DNA from: DAOQVR01 sp035341665
Lineage (GTDB): Bacteria; Chloroflexota; Anaerolineae; JAAYZQ01
Reading direction: 5' to 3'
Assembly (NCBI GenBank): GCA_035341665.1
Contig: DAOQVR010000019.1
Coordinates: 1 to 64,000, forward strand
Length of the DNA stretch: 64,000 nucleotides
Shown piece by piece: positions 26,131 to 33,350 of the stretch. Under the pieces are notes generated by a model, which did not search any database, was not told the DNA's origin, and worked only from the letters and a program-made list of their open reading frames with translations. How positions within the stretch are numbered: position 1 is the first letter of the stretch; the number at the start of each line of letters is the position of its first letter. The position numbers and the translations under genes were made by a program.

Positions 26131-26571
26131 CTAGCGGGGGGCGCTCGCCAAACGCAGATTCTCGCGAATCTGCCGGAAAAGGCGCTGAAGCACCGCCCGC
26201 TCCTCGCCGGAGAAGCCGGCAAACGCCTCCGCCTCCAGGGTGTGCCACACGCGGCGCACAGCTTCCTGGACCGAGCGCCCGGACGAGGTCAGGTAGACGC
26301 GCGAGAGACGCTGGTCCGCCGGGTCGGGTCTCTTCTCAACAAAACCGCTCTTCTCCATCCGCTGGATCATCTTGGTGACCGTCGCCGGACGGATGTGCAG
26401 GCTGCGCGCCAGCTCCGTGTGAGTCAGCCCTTCCTCCTCCCACAGGCTGCGCAGGAGTGCGGGCTGGCCCTCGTACAGGCCCAGTGCTTCCAGCAGGTTC
26501 TGCACGCGCGAATGCTTGAGCCGGCAAATCTGGGCAAAGAGTACCTCGAGCGATTCCGTTGGATGCTCCAT
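26131..26571 (-). CDS. MarR-family transcriptional regulator
   Basis: A 146-aa winged-helix protein. The recognition region LARSLHIRPATVTKMIQRMEKSGFVEKRPDPADQR has the usual MarR layout ending in the wing (shown by its positions about 58-90). It lies just upstream of an ABC exporter and of its own candidate palindromic operator at 26611-26632, so it is likely an autoregulated, ligand-responsive repressor of exporter genes. The ATG at 26571 has GGAGCAGG upstream. Confidence 0.92.
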   Translation of the reverse strand: MEHPTESLEVLFAQICRLKHSRVQNLLEALGLYEGQPALLRSLWEEEGLTHTELARSLHIRPATVTKMIQRMEKSGFVEKRPDPADQRLSRVYLTSSGRSVQEAVRRVWHTLEAEAFAGFSGEERAVLQRLFRQIRENLRLASAPR

Positions 26572-26610
26572 ATGACCCTGCTCCGAGCCGCTCAAATCCT
26601 TAGGCGGCTG

Positions 26611-26632
26611 AATACTAGCCGGCAAAGTATAT
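26611..26632. promoter_or_regulatory. candidate MarR operator
   Basis: An imperfect palindrome with outer arms AATACT and AGTAT around a central GCCGGC, 40 nt upstream of marR. MarR proteins usually bind 15-20 bp palindromes over their own promoter. The arms are one base off exact symmetry. Confidence 0.4.
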
Positions 26633-26774
26633 GGGGAGTGCAGAGGGCTGTCAAATCCCCGTGGCGGGAGGGCCTGGCACAGCCTGGTCCTGTGTGGTGC
26701 GGCGCACCCTCGGAATGACAGGTTTGGAGAGACCCGTCTCGCCCGGCCGCCCAGCAGGGGCCGGGTGGCACGTC

Positions 26775-29700
26775 TCACCCCAGCTCTTCGAGCAGCGCCC
26801 TCGCCTCCTGCAGGCTGGGGGTGTCGAAGCCCTCCGTGAACCAGCAGTAGATATCGGAAAGCAGACGACGCGCCTCGTCCACCCTGCCCTGCGCCTGCCA
26901 AAGCCTTGCCAAACTCGTCGCTGCCCGCAGCTCCCACGACCTGGCGGACTGACGACTAGCGACCTCGATGGCCTGGAGCAGGCTGGCTTCCGCTTCTGCC
27001 ACGTCGTCGCACATCAGCAGAAGCTCGGCGCGCAGCCGGTGAAGCTCCGCCTCGTGGTGTCGCTCGTCTGTACGAGCCACCAGGGCCAGTGCCTGCGATA
27101 GGGTGACCAGCCCTTCCTCTGGCCGAAGTGCCCTCGCCTGTGCCTCGGCCAGCGATGCCAGCACGATCGGCAGGTCAATCCGTACCTCCCTGGACTGAAG
27201 AATCGCCATGCTCTCACGCAGCAGCGCCATCCCATCCTGCACGTGTCCCTGGCGCACCAGCGCCTCGCCCAGGTAGCCCTCTCCCGTCCCCTTCCAGACA
27301 GGCGCTCTATCCCTGGCCAAGCTCACCAGCTCTTCCCCTCTATCCCTGAGCTCCTCCGTGTCCCTGCGCATGCGGCTGAACAAGCAGCATCCATAGGTAA
27401 GGACGTCGGCCAGGGTGAAGGCGTGGTCCAGCTGGCGGCCCAGGGCCAACGCCTCACGGCTGCGCCGCAGTGCCTGGTCTGGGTAGCCCAGGCACCACAG
27501 GGCGCAGGCAGAGTACGCCATGGCGCTCACTCCCGCATCCGATCCAAGCACGTGCAGGAAGAGGCGGTGGTGCTCCTCGGGGACATAGAAGGCGATCGTT
27601 CGCTCGAGGTGTGCTTGGGCCGCCTCAAAGTCGCCGAGAGAGAACAGAACGACGCCGAGAGACCAGCAGCCCAAGGCTTCGGCAAACGAGTCATTCAATC
27701 CCCGTGCCACGCGGAGCGACTGCTCTCCAAACTCCCGCGCCGCCTGGTGCTCTGCGCGCGTAAAGTGATGCAAGGACAGGTTGCCCAGAACCTCGCACAG
27801 ACGCGACGTCTCGCCTTGCGCCAGGCAGAGCTCGCGGGCGCGGACGCAGGCGTCTCTCATTTCGGGGGACTGAGTGCCCCTGACTCCCTGGATGGCAACG
27901 ATCTGAACCAGCCGCAGCTCCAGCTCCTTGCGGTCACGCTCAGGAGATTCAGGCTGCGTCGCCAACAGCGACAGCGCTCGAAAGACGTGCGCAAGCCCTT
28001 CCTGATAGGCCGACATCTGCACGGCCCTCATGCCCGCCTGGTGAAGATATCGGACCGCCTTCTCGACGATGCCTGCCTCCTGGAAGTGGCGTGCCAGCTG
28101 AATGGCAATCGGCGCGCTGTCCTGGCCGGCATAGAGCCCCTCCAGGGTCGCTCCGATCTGCTCGTGGAGATGAACTCGTTCTACTTCATCCAGGGTGCCG
28201 TACAGGTACCTCTGATACAGGATGTGCCGGAAGCGGTACTGCGACAGCCGTTGGCTGCCCGCCCGCACCACACCCCGCGTGCTCACGAGGCGATGGCGCC
28301 GGTCCAATGCTGCGCTCAGCGACTGGATCACCTCTTGTTCACCAGCCGCCAGCACCTGAGCCACGACCTCGGCCGTGAATGTCTCACCCTCCGCACTGGC
28401 TACGCTCAGAAGCCGGCGTAGCCTATGTGGCAGGCGGCCGATTCTCTCCGCGATCACCGCTTCCACCCGTGCCGGCAGGGTTTCCCAGTCCAGCGCCGAA
28501 CCCTCCACCCAGGCCCCTCCGGCGTCGCGGGCCAAATCCCCCCGCTCCTGCATGCCGCGCAGGAGCTCGACGGTAAAGAGGGGGTGCCCCAGGGTATGGT
28601 CGCAAAGTGCCCTGCGGAAGTCGCCACCCAGGTGGTTGGGCTCGCTGTCAAGGAACGCGTCGACGAATCGCCTGCCCTCACCCTGCTCAAGGTCTATCTC
28701 GATCGGGCCGAAGGTGCGCTTGAGCTCGTTGACTATGGACTCCAGGGGATGCCGGCCTCGCGTATCGTCTGTCTCTTCATCGGCGGACGGCGGCGCCGAT
28801 GCGGTCAACGGCCGCCCCAGGGCTACTTCTGCAGGCCGGTAGGCGCCGATCAACAGGATTCTGCTGCCCCCCAATCGCCTCCCCAGGTGGAACAGCAAGC
28901 TGAGCGAGCCTCCGTCGGCCCACTGCAGATCGTCCAAGGCCACGAGCAGTGGGTGGCTGGCGGCGAGTTCGTGCAGAACCCGGGCATATTGCTCGAACAG
29001 CGCACTCTGCTGCATACGGATCGCACTCGTGGGATCGAGCCTGCGTGCCGTCTGCTCCTCCAGGCGCGAGAGCGGAACCACCTCGGCCGGCCAGGGCTTT
29101 ACCATCCGGCTGCGCTCCAGGAGTGCCTCGCCGGCCACAAAGAGATCGATGAGGTCGGGCCCAGCTTTGACGAGGGCGTGAACGGCCAGAGGCATCAGGC
29201 GCCGGAGGCGCTCCGCCTGTTCTCTGGTCATGACTCTGGCTGCCTGCTGGGCTGCGACATCGCCCGTGAGAAGGCAGAGAATCTCGCGGAAGGGAAGGTA
29301 GGGGTCTCCGGACCCGGTGTGTGCATTGCCGCGCCCGCCCGCAACCACCAGGTCGGGGTGAGCAGCCTGAGCGCGCGAAGCGAACGCCTGGATAAGGGCG
29401 GTCTTGCCGCTTCCGGCCTCGCCGGTGACGAAGGCGACGCGTCCCTGTCCTGCCAGCGCCAGCTCCAGGAACCCATCGAGCTGAGCCAGCTCGCGCTCGC
29501 GGGCGACGAAGACGGGGCGTTCGACCTCCTGGCCTGGCTTGGAGAGGGAGGCAGGCGCGGCTGCGGCGTCGGCGGTGGAGGGGAGGGGCGGCGGCCGTCC
29601 GGCCTGGATCTCGTGGTGGAGGCGGCGGGTCTCATCCTGAGGCGGCACGCCCAGCTGGTCTCTGAGGACCTCAGTACAGTCATCGAATTGGTGCAGAGCA

Positions 29701-30371
29701 GCCGAACGGCGGCCAGACCAGGCGAAGAGGCGCATGAGCTGCTGGTGGGCCTGCTCGTCGAGTGGGTCGAGGGCCAGGCGCCGCCTGGCGTACGCGAGGG
29801 CGGGCTCGAACTCGCGCTGGGCGGAATGCCAGTGCACCAGCCGGTCCAGGGCCTCGAGGAGGTCGCGGCGGAGTGCCTCAGCCTGGAAGAGCTGCCAGTC
29901 GTCGAAGTTGAAGCTATCCTTGAGGCCGAAGCCGCTGAGGAATTCGCCGCAGGTGAGCGCGACGGCCTCGGCGAGGGGGGCGACGCAGGACGGACAGACC
30001 TGCGTGGGCGGGTGCCCGTGGGTCGCGCAGGCAGCCAGGTGGTGATGGAAGTCGATGACGTCGACCCACAGAGACAGCCTGGAGGGTGCCGGGGAGCCGA
30101 TGTTGAGGCAGATTTCCTCACGGCCGGCATCGAGCCAGGCAGCACCCAGGGCCGAGCTCAGGGCATGAAGGGTACGCCGGAGGGCAGCGCGACCGGAAGG
30201 GCCGTCCAGGTCGGGCCACAGAAGGTTGACGAGAGAGTCACGGCGGTGGCTCTGGCCGGTGACGGCGAGGTAAGCGAGGAGCGCGAGCGCCTTGCGCCTG
30301 TCCAGCTGGACGACCTCGTCGTCGAGCTCGAGGCGGGGCGGACCCAGGAGAAAGACGGCCAGGCGGGGCAC
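26775..30371 (-). CDS. large BTAD/AAA/TPR transcriptional regulator (SARP-like)
   Basis: A 1198-aa multidomain regulator. Residues 1-95 are an OmpR-type winged helix (LLGPPRLELDD, then RDSLVNLLWPD), and about 100-255 a bacterial transcriptional activator domain with helical repeats. An AAA/NACHT-like ATPase follows, with Walker A GEAGSGKTA (317-325) and Walker B LLVALDDLQWAD (about 470). From about 700 to the end it consists of TPR-like repeats. Such proteins activate nearby genes, often upon ligand or partner binding by the TPR region. It is divergent from the repeat-protein gene at 30571 and has a paralogue at 62049-64000. The start is a GTG with GGGAGGTG upstream. Confidence 0.92.
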   Translation of the reverse strand: MPRLAVFLLGPPRLELDDEVVQLDRRKALALLAYLAVTGQSHRRDSLVNLLWPDLDGPSGRAALRRTLHALSSALGAAWLDAGREEICLNIGSPAPSRLSLWVDVIDFHHHLAACATHGHPPTQVCPSCVAPLAEAVALTCGEFLSGFGLKDSFNFDDWQLFQAEALRRDLLEALDRLVHWHSAQREFEPALAYARRRLALDPLDEQAHQQLMRLFAWSGRRSAALHQFDDCTEVLRDQLGVPPQDETRRLHHEIQAGRPPPLPSTADAAAAPASLSKPGQEVERPVFVARERELAQLDGFLELALAGQGRVAFVTGEAGSGKTALIQAFASRAQAAHPDLVVAGGRGNAHTGSGDPYLPFREILCLLTGDVAAQQAARVMTREQAERLRRLMPLAVHALVKAGPDLIDLFVAGEALLERSRMVKPWPAEVVPLSRLEEQTARRLDPTSAIRMQQSALFEQYARVLHELAASHPLLVALDDLQWADGGSLSLLFHLGRRLGGSRILLIGAYRPAEVALGRPLTASAPPSADEETDDTRGRHPLESIVNELKRTFGPIEIDLEQGEGRRFVDAFLDSEPNHLGGDFRRALCDHTLGHPLFTVELLRGMQERGDLARDAGGAWVEGSALDWETLPARVEAVIAERIGRLPHRLRRLLSVASAEGETFTAEVVAQVLAAGEQEVIQSLSAALDRRHRLVSTRGVVRAGSQRLSQYRFRHILYQRYLYGTLDEVERVHLHEQIGATLEGLYAGQDSAPIAIQLARHFQEAGIVEKAVRYLHQAGMRAVQMSAYQEGLAHVFRALSLLATQPESPERDRKELELRLVQIVAIQGVRGTQSPEMRDACVRARELCLAQGETSRLCEVLGNLSLHHFTRAEHQAAREFGEQSLRVARGLNDSFAEALGCWSLGVVLFSLGDFEAAQAHLERTIAFYVPEEHHRLFLHVLGSDAGVSAMAYSACALWCLGYPDQALRRSREALALGRQLDHAFTLADVLTYGCCLFSRMRRDTEELRDRGEELVSLARDRAPVWKGTGEGYLGEALVRQGHVQDGMALLRESMAILQSREVRIDLPIVLASLAEAQARALRPEEGLVTLSQALALVARTDERHHEAELHRLRAELLLMCDDVAEAEASLLQAIEVASRQSARSWELRAATSLARLWQAQGRVDEARRLLSDIYCWFTEGFDTPSLQEARALLEELG

Positions 30372-30392
30372 CTCGACACCTCCCTAGGGACG

Positions 30393-30421
30393 AGTATACC
30401 GCAAAGCGGACGGGAAGTCAA
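30393..30421 (-). promoter_or_regulatory. promoter of the BTAD regulator
   Basis: TTGACT (30416-30421) and TATACT (30393-30398), 17-bp spacer. Start expected near 30386, 15 nt before the GTG. Confidence 0.75.
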
Positions 30422-30446
30422 CGGAATTCGGATGTGGCAGGCGAGT

Positions 30447-30491
30447 TGCAACGCTTTCTGGGACGGTTCTGCAACGGAGTCTTGGTAGAGT
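30447..30491 (+). promoter_or_regulatory. candidate SARP-type activator site and promoter
   Basis: The heptamer TGCAACG occurs twice (30447-30453 and 30470-30476), 23 bp apart. The second copy ends 9 nt before a possible -10, TAGAGT (30486-30491), and no usable -35 is seen. SARP activators bind direct heptamer repeats that replace the -35 and end about 8 bp from the -10. The likely activator is encoded divergently at 26775-30371. Confidence 0.4.
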
Positions 30492-30570
30492 GAGGTCGTA
30501 AAGACCAAGTGGAGTGTTGAGAGAAGGACTGGTAGTCAGTCAGGAAGCAGATAACGAAAGGGAGGACGAA

Positions 30571-31341
30571 ATGACTCACAAGGCAAGTGCAATCAAGATG
30601 GTGTGGAGCGGTGGGAAGGGCGAGAGCCAGGTGCTGAAGCGTGTGGCGCTGGTGGTGCTGGGCGCGGCGGTTGTGGCGCTGGTGGTAGCGGGCGTCTACC
30701 TGACGACGGTGGGTGTTCATCCGGCCGTGGTGACGGGGGTTGCGGCAGGAGCGGAGGCGAGCACGGCTCGGTGGGTGGCGATAGGCGAGCGGTACACTCA
30801 CGACTATGCAGGCGTGGCCGCGGTGGACGCCGGGCGGTGGAGTGCAGTGGGAGAGGCGTACCTGTCCAGGCTGGCGGTGGGGGCCGAGGCCGCCTCGGCG
30901 CGGTGGGCAGCGCTGGGCGAGGGCTATAGGGTGAGCACGGCGAAGGGAACGGCAGACTCGGCGCGGTGGAGCGCGCGGGGGCAGGCATACGAGGCCAATG
31001 TGGCGGTGGGGGCCGAGGCCGCCTCGGCGCGGTGGGTAGCGCTGGGCGAGGGCTACACGGTGAGCGCGGCGAAGGGAACGGCGGACTCGGCCCGGTGGAG
31101 CGCGCGGGGGCAGGCATACGAGGCCAATGTGGCGGTAGGGGCCGAGGCCGCCTCGGCGCGGTGGGCAGCGCTGGGTGAGAGCTACAGGGTGAGCGCGGCG
31201 GAGGGAACGGCAGACTCGGCCCGGTGGGCTGCGCTGGGTGCGCACTACCTGGCCCGGTACGAAGCGTCGGCTGCGGCGAGCACGGCGCGCTACCAGGCAA
31301 TGGCGGATGCGTACTCTGCCGTGGCTGGACAAGCGAAGTAG
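30571..31341 (+). CDS. membrane-anchored protein made of 21/22-residue repeats
   Basis: A 256-aa protein of no recognised family. A short basic N-terminus (1-24) is followed by one membrane helix (about 25-48) and then nine repeats to the end. Each repeat carries Arg-Trp-x-Ala-(hydrophobic)-Gly-(Glu/Gln)-x-Tyr; the Arg residues are at 67, 89, 111, 132, 154, 175, 197, 218 and 240, giving alternating spacings of 22 and 21. The repeats are rich in Ala and probably helical. The orientation suggests the repeats lie outside the cell (inference). GGGAGGACGAA precedes the ATG. It is divergent from the BTAD regulator, which may control it. Confidence 0.75.
   Translation: MTHKASAIKMVWSGGKGESQVLKRVALVVLGAAVVALVVAGVYLTTVGVHPAVVTGVAAGAEASTARWVAIGERYTHDYAGVAAVDAGRWSAVGEAYLSRLAVGAEAASARWAALGEGYRVSTAKGTADSARWSARGQAYEANVAVGAEAASARWVALGEGYTVSAAKGTADSARWSARGQAYEANVAVGAEAASARWAALGESYRVSAAEGTADSARWAALGAHYLARYEASAAASTARYQAMADAYSAVAGQAK
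30877..31227 (+). repeat. 129-bp in-gene tandem repeats
   Basis: Units start at 30877, 31006 and 31135, each 129 bp (43 codons, two protein repeats). The first two are nearly identical in DNA; the third diverges after about 90 bp. The near-identity at the DNA level suggests recent duplication or ongoing homogenisation, so copy number may vary between strains. Confidence 0.85.
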
Positions 31342-31350
31342 GATTCAAGG

Positions 31351-31388
31351 CTTGGCGGATGCGGGCGCATGGGCTCGCATCCGCCAAG
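31351..31388. terminator. 13-bp inverted repeat between convergent genes
   Basis: CTTGGCGGATGCG (31351-31363) and its exact complement (31376-31388) flank a 12-nt loop, between the stop of the repeat protein at 31341 and the convergent stop at 31403. No T-tract is present. It probably acts as a bidirectional 3'-end structure. Confidence 0.55.
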
Positions 31389-31402
31389 CTCAACTCCGCC
31401 AG

Positions 31403-31693
31403 CTACTCGGTGAGCGGTACCCTCTCCTCCCGGCCGTCCCCGTGGCGTACGAGCGCCGACCGCCCATCTTCTGCGATGCAGACCCCTCGTACGCCCGACA
31501 GGTGATAGCCGTCCCATAGCCCTGCCTCGGTCGAGAGGCTTGCTTCCAGCTTGCCCACGAAGGTCAGCACGGTCTGACCGGTCCAGCGATCGACGACGTG
31601 ATGGTAGATCATCTGTTCCAGCTCGTACAGATCTCCGCGGGGAACACCCTCTTCGACCACGACCTCGAAGCGCCCCGTCTCTGGCTCAAGCAT
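31403..31693 (-). CDS. small hypothetical protein
   Basis: A 96-aa soluble, acidic protein with no recognised domain. It begins 8 nt after the DUF4037 gene in the same direction, so the two are probably co-transcribed. Its middle contains a segment that looks like alternating beta strands (QTVLTFVGKLEAS; VRGVCIAED). Codon use and tight spacing support a real gene, but no function can be given. Confidence 0.6.
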   Translation of the reverse strand: MLEPETGRFEVVVEEGVPRGDLYELEQMIYHHVVDRWTGQTVLTFVGKLEASLSTEAGLWDGYHLSGVRGVCIAEDGRSALVRHGDGREERVPLTE

Positions 31694-31701
31694 GCGCTGA
31701 C

Positions 31702-32838
31702 CTATTCTCCGGCATTTGGTGGACTGCCCCCTTCATAGAGCGCTCGCAGCCGCGGGCGCCAGGCCTCATACGATCGCAGGTCGGTGCTGTCGCTGAATTG
31801 GTCGACACTGCCGATCAGACCGCGGTTCGCAATCTGCCGCACGATCGGGTCCGTGATCTGGTCCAGCAGGGCTGTTGCGAACCGGTCTGCATGGATGACC
31901 TGGAAGGGGCGCGAGTAGTAGCCAGAGACTGGGGTGGGCAATGGTTCCGTGATGTTCAGACCGTTGTGCAACCGCGCAAGGTGCTCGTAGGCCTCGCAGA
32001 GCGCCTTTTCGCGCGCCTGCCAGGTGGGCGCCTGCAGCGCCCGCCACAGATGCGGCGACAACTCGCCTGCACAGGAGAGCTGCCCAAATGCTGTGCCTAA
32101 CCACTTGGGATAGGGCGCATAGCGCCGCTCGATCAAGAAGCAGAGGCGCATGCAGTCCCGAACCAGCCGCGCGGCTATGATGGCTGAGCCCACTTCGTCG
32201 CCAGCGTGCCCGGCACGCGGCATCAGGTGCTCCTCCTGCGCGATGCGCCTCCAGCCAGAAGCCAACACGTACAGCCACACATCGTGTGGGTACCAGGCCA
32301 ATCGGCTACGGAAAGCGGTCAGCTCCCCTACTTCATCGTGATGTACGGCACCGCCGGTCACCGAGCGCAGGACTTGAGAGGGAAAGGTGAGCCAGTCGGC
32401 CGGCTCCGGGTCCCGGTCTGGCTCCCAGTTGAGCCATCGCCGGCTGGCAGCGCGGACCGTCAGCGCGACAACGCCATGCTGTACAGGCCCACTTGTGCGC
32501 AAAGCCATGAGGCGAGTCTCTGGCTCGGGAGCGTATGGGACGGCATCGACGGGGAGCTCGAGGAAGCGGTGCGGCAGGCCGTCGGCCAGCACTTGCCCGA
32601 TGCGTGCTTCCAGGCCCGCGTCCTGCACCCGCAAGAAGAGCTGCACGCGGGGGAACCAATCGTGATCCATCGAGAGCGTGGTGTCGAAGCCGAGCACCTC
32701 GCTTCCTGGGCCGAGGAGGGCTGCGGCGTGGGGCACACCAGGAAAGTGCTGGTCCAGGAGAGGGCGGACGGCCTCCCAGTAGAAGCGACGACTGAGCTCA
32801 AGCCCTGAAAGAAAGCTCACCCTGACCTCCCGACTCAT
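31702..32838 (-). CDS. DUF4037 domain protein (nucleotidyltransferase-like)
   Basis: A 378-aa cytosolic protein. The N-terminal part contains LLGPGSEVLGFDTTLSMDHDW-type sequence (residues about 44-65): a G-S motif followed by an acidic D-x-D-like pair, as in nucleotidyltransferase folds. The C-terminal half matches DUF4037, a family of unknown function often found near tRNA or small-molecule modifying genes. The start was placed at 32838 (MSREVR), after GGTGGGG; a longer reading to 32880 is possible. It has its own promoter, divergent from the NIL-permease operon. Confidence 0.75.
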   Translation of the reverse strand: MSREVRVSFLSGLELSRRFYWEAVRPLLDQHFPGVPHAAALLGPGSEVLGFDTTLSMDHDWFPRVQLFLRVQDAGLEARIGQVLADGLPHRFLELPVDAVPYAPEPETRLMALRTSGPVQHGVVALTVRAASRRWLNWEPDRDPEPADWLTFPSQVLRSVTGGAVHHDEVGELTAFRSRLAWYPHDVWLYVLASGWRRIAQEEHLMPRAGHAGDEVGSAIIAARLVRDCMRLCFLIERRYAPYPKWLGTAFGQLSCAGELSPHLWRALQAPTWQAREKALCEAYEHLARLHNGLNITEPLPTPVSGYYSRPFQVIHADRFATALLDQITDPIVRQIANRGLIGSVDQFSDSTDLRSYEAWRPRLRALYEGGSPPNAGE

Positions 32839-32902
32839 AGCCCCACCCGCTCCTCTCCGCAAGGCGTTGGTCATGACCACTTGATTCGTCCTGGCGGAGC
32901 GA

Positions 32903-32931
32903 ATGATACCACACCGGCAGTACCCCTACAA
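32903..32931 (-). promoter_or_regulatory. promoter of the DUF4037 gene
   Basis: TTGTAG (32926-32931) and TATCAT (32903-32908) with a 17-bp spacer and an extended -10 (TGG before TATCAT). The -35 is poor; the -10 is good. Confidence 0.5.
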
Positions 32932-32966
32932 CAGGCGTGTCCGCCTGTTCCCTCCAGCCACTGGAG
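32931..32966. repeat. two short palindromes between divergent promoters
   Basis: ACAGGCG-TGTC-CGCCTGT (32931-32948) and CTCCAG-CCA-CTGGAG (32952-32966) lie between the -35 boxes of the divergent DUF4037 and NIL-permease promoters. They could be operators or RNA hairpins. Confidence 0.45.
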
Positions 32967-32974
32967 CTCTTGTC

Positions 32975-33003
32975 TTGACACGGCTGGGCCGCGGTGCTAG
33001 AAT
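32975..33003 (+). promoter_or_regulatory. promoter of the NIL-permease operon
   Basis: Consensus TTGACA (32975-32980) and TAGAAT (32998-33003) with a 17-bp spacer. Start expected near 33010, 60 nt before the first ATG. Confidence 0.8.
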
Positions 33004-33069
33004 GGCCCCGGCATCCCATGCCCGCTACCGGCAGGTCGCGGCCGGCAGACGGACAGCACTGGAGGAACC

Positions 33070-33324
33070 ATGCCTGTCGCCACGACCGTGCGGTTGGACT
33101 ACCCGGGATCCCTGCTGAATCGGCCTCTGATCCACGACCTGGTGCGCCAGTTCGATCTACTCACCAACATCCTGGAGGCGCAGGTCTCCTCGCGGGGTGG
33201 CTACCTCATTGTGATGCTGCATGGGGACAAGGGGCAGGTCGCCCAGGCCCTGGCATGGGTTGCAGCGCAGGGGGTACAGGCCCGCACCCTCTCCCAAGTT
33301 GACGTGGAACCAACCGGGGCGTGA
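33070..33324 (+). CDS. NIL domain protein
   Basis: An 84-aa protein made entirely of a NIL domain, the ACT-like fold found at the C-terminus of methionine ABC transporter ATPases (MetN) and in some ferredoxins. In MetN it binds methionine and inhibits transport. Here it stands alone, 26 nt upstream of a KimA-like permease in the same transcript, so a ligand-sensing regulatory role for that permease is a reasonable guess. GGAGGAACC precedes the ATG. Confidence 0.85.
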   Translation: MPVATTVRLDYPGSLLNRPLIHDLVRQFDLLTNILEAQVSSRGGYLIVMLHGDKGQVAQALAWVAAQGVQARTLSQVDVEPTGA

Positions 33325-33350
33325 TCCGGTACTGAAGGGAGAACGGCCTC

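Noticed and set aside
28425..30488. 687-aa reading frame opposite the BTAD regulator
   Set aside because: It is a long open frame due to high GC on the reverse of a real gene; composition is Glu/Gly/Val-biased and has no domain.
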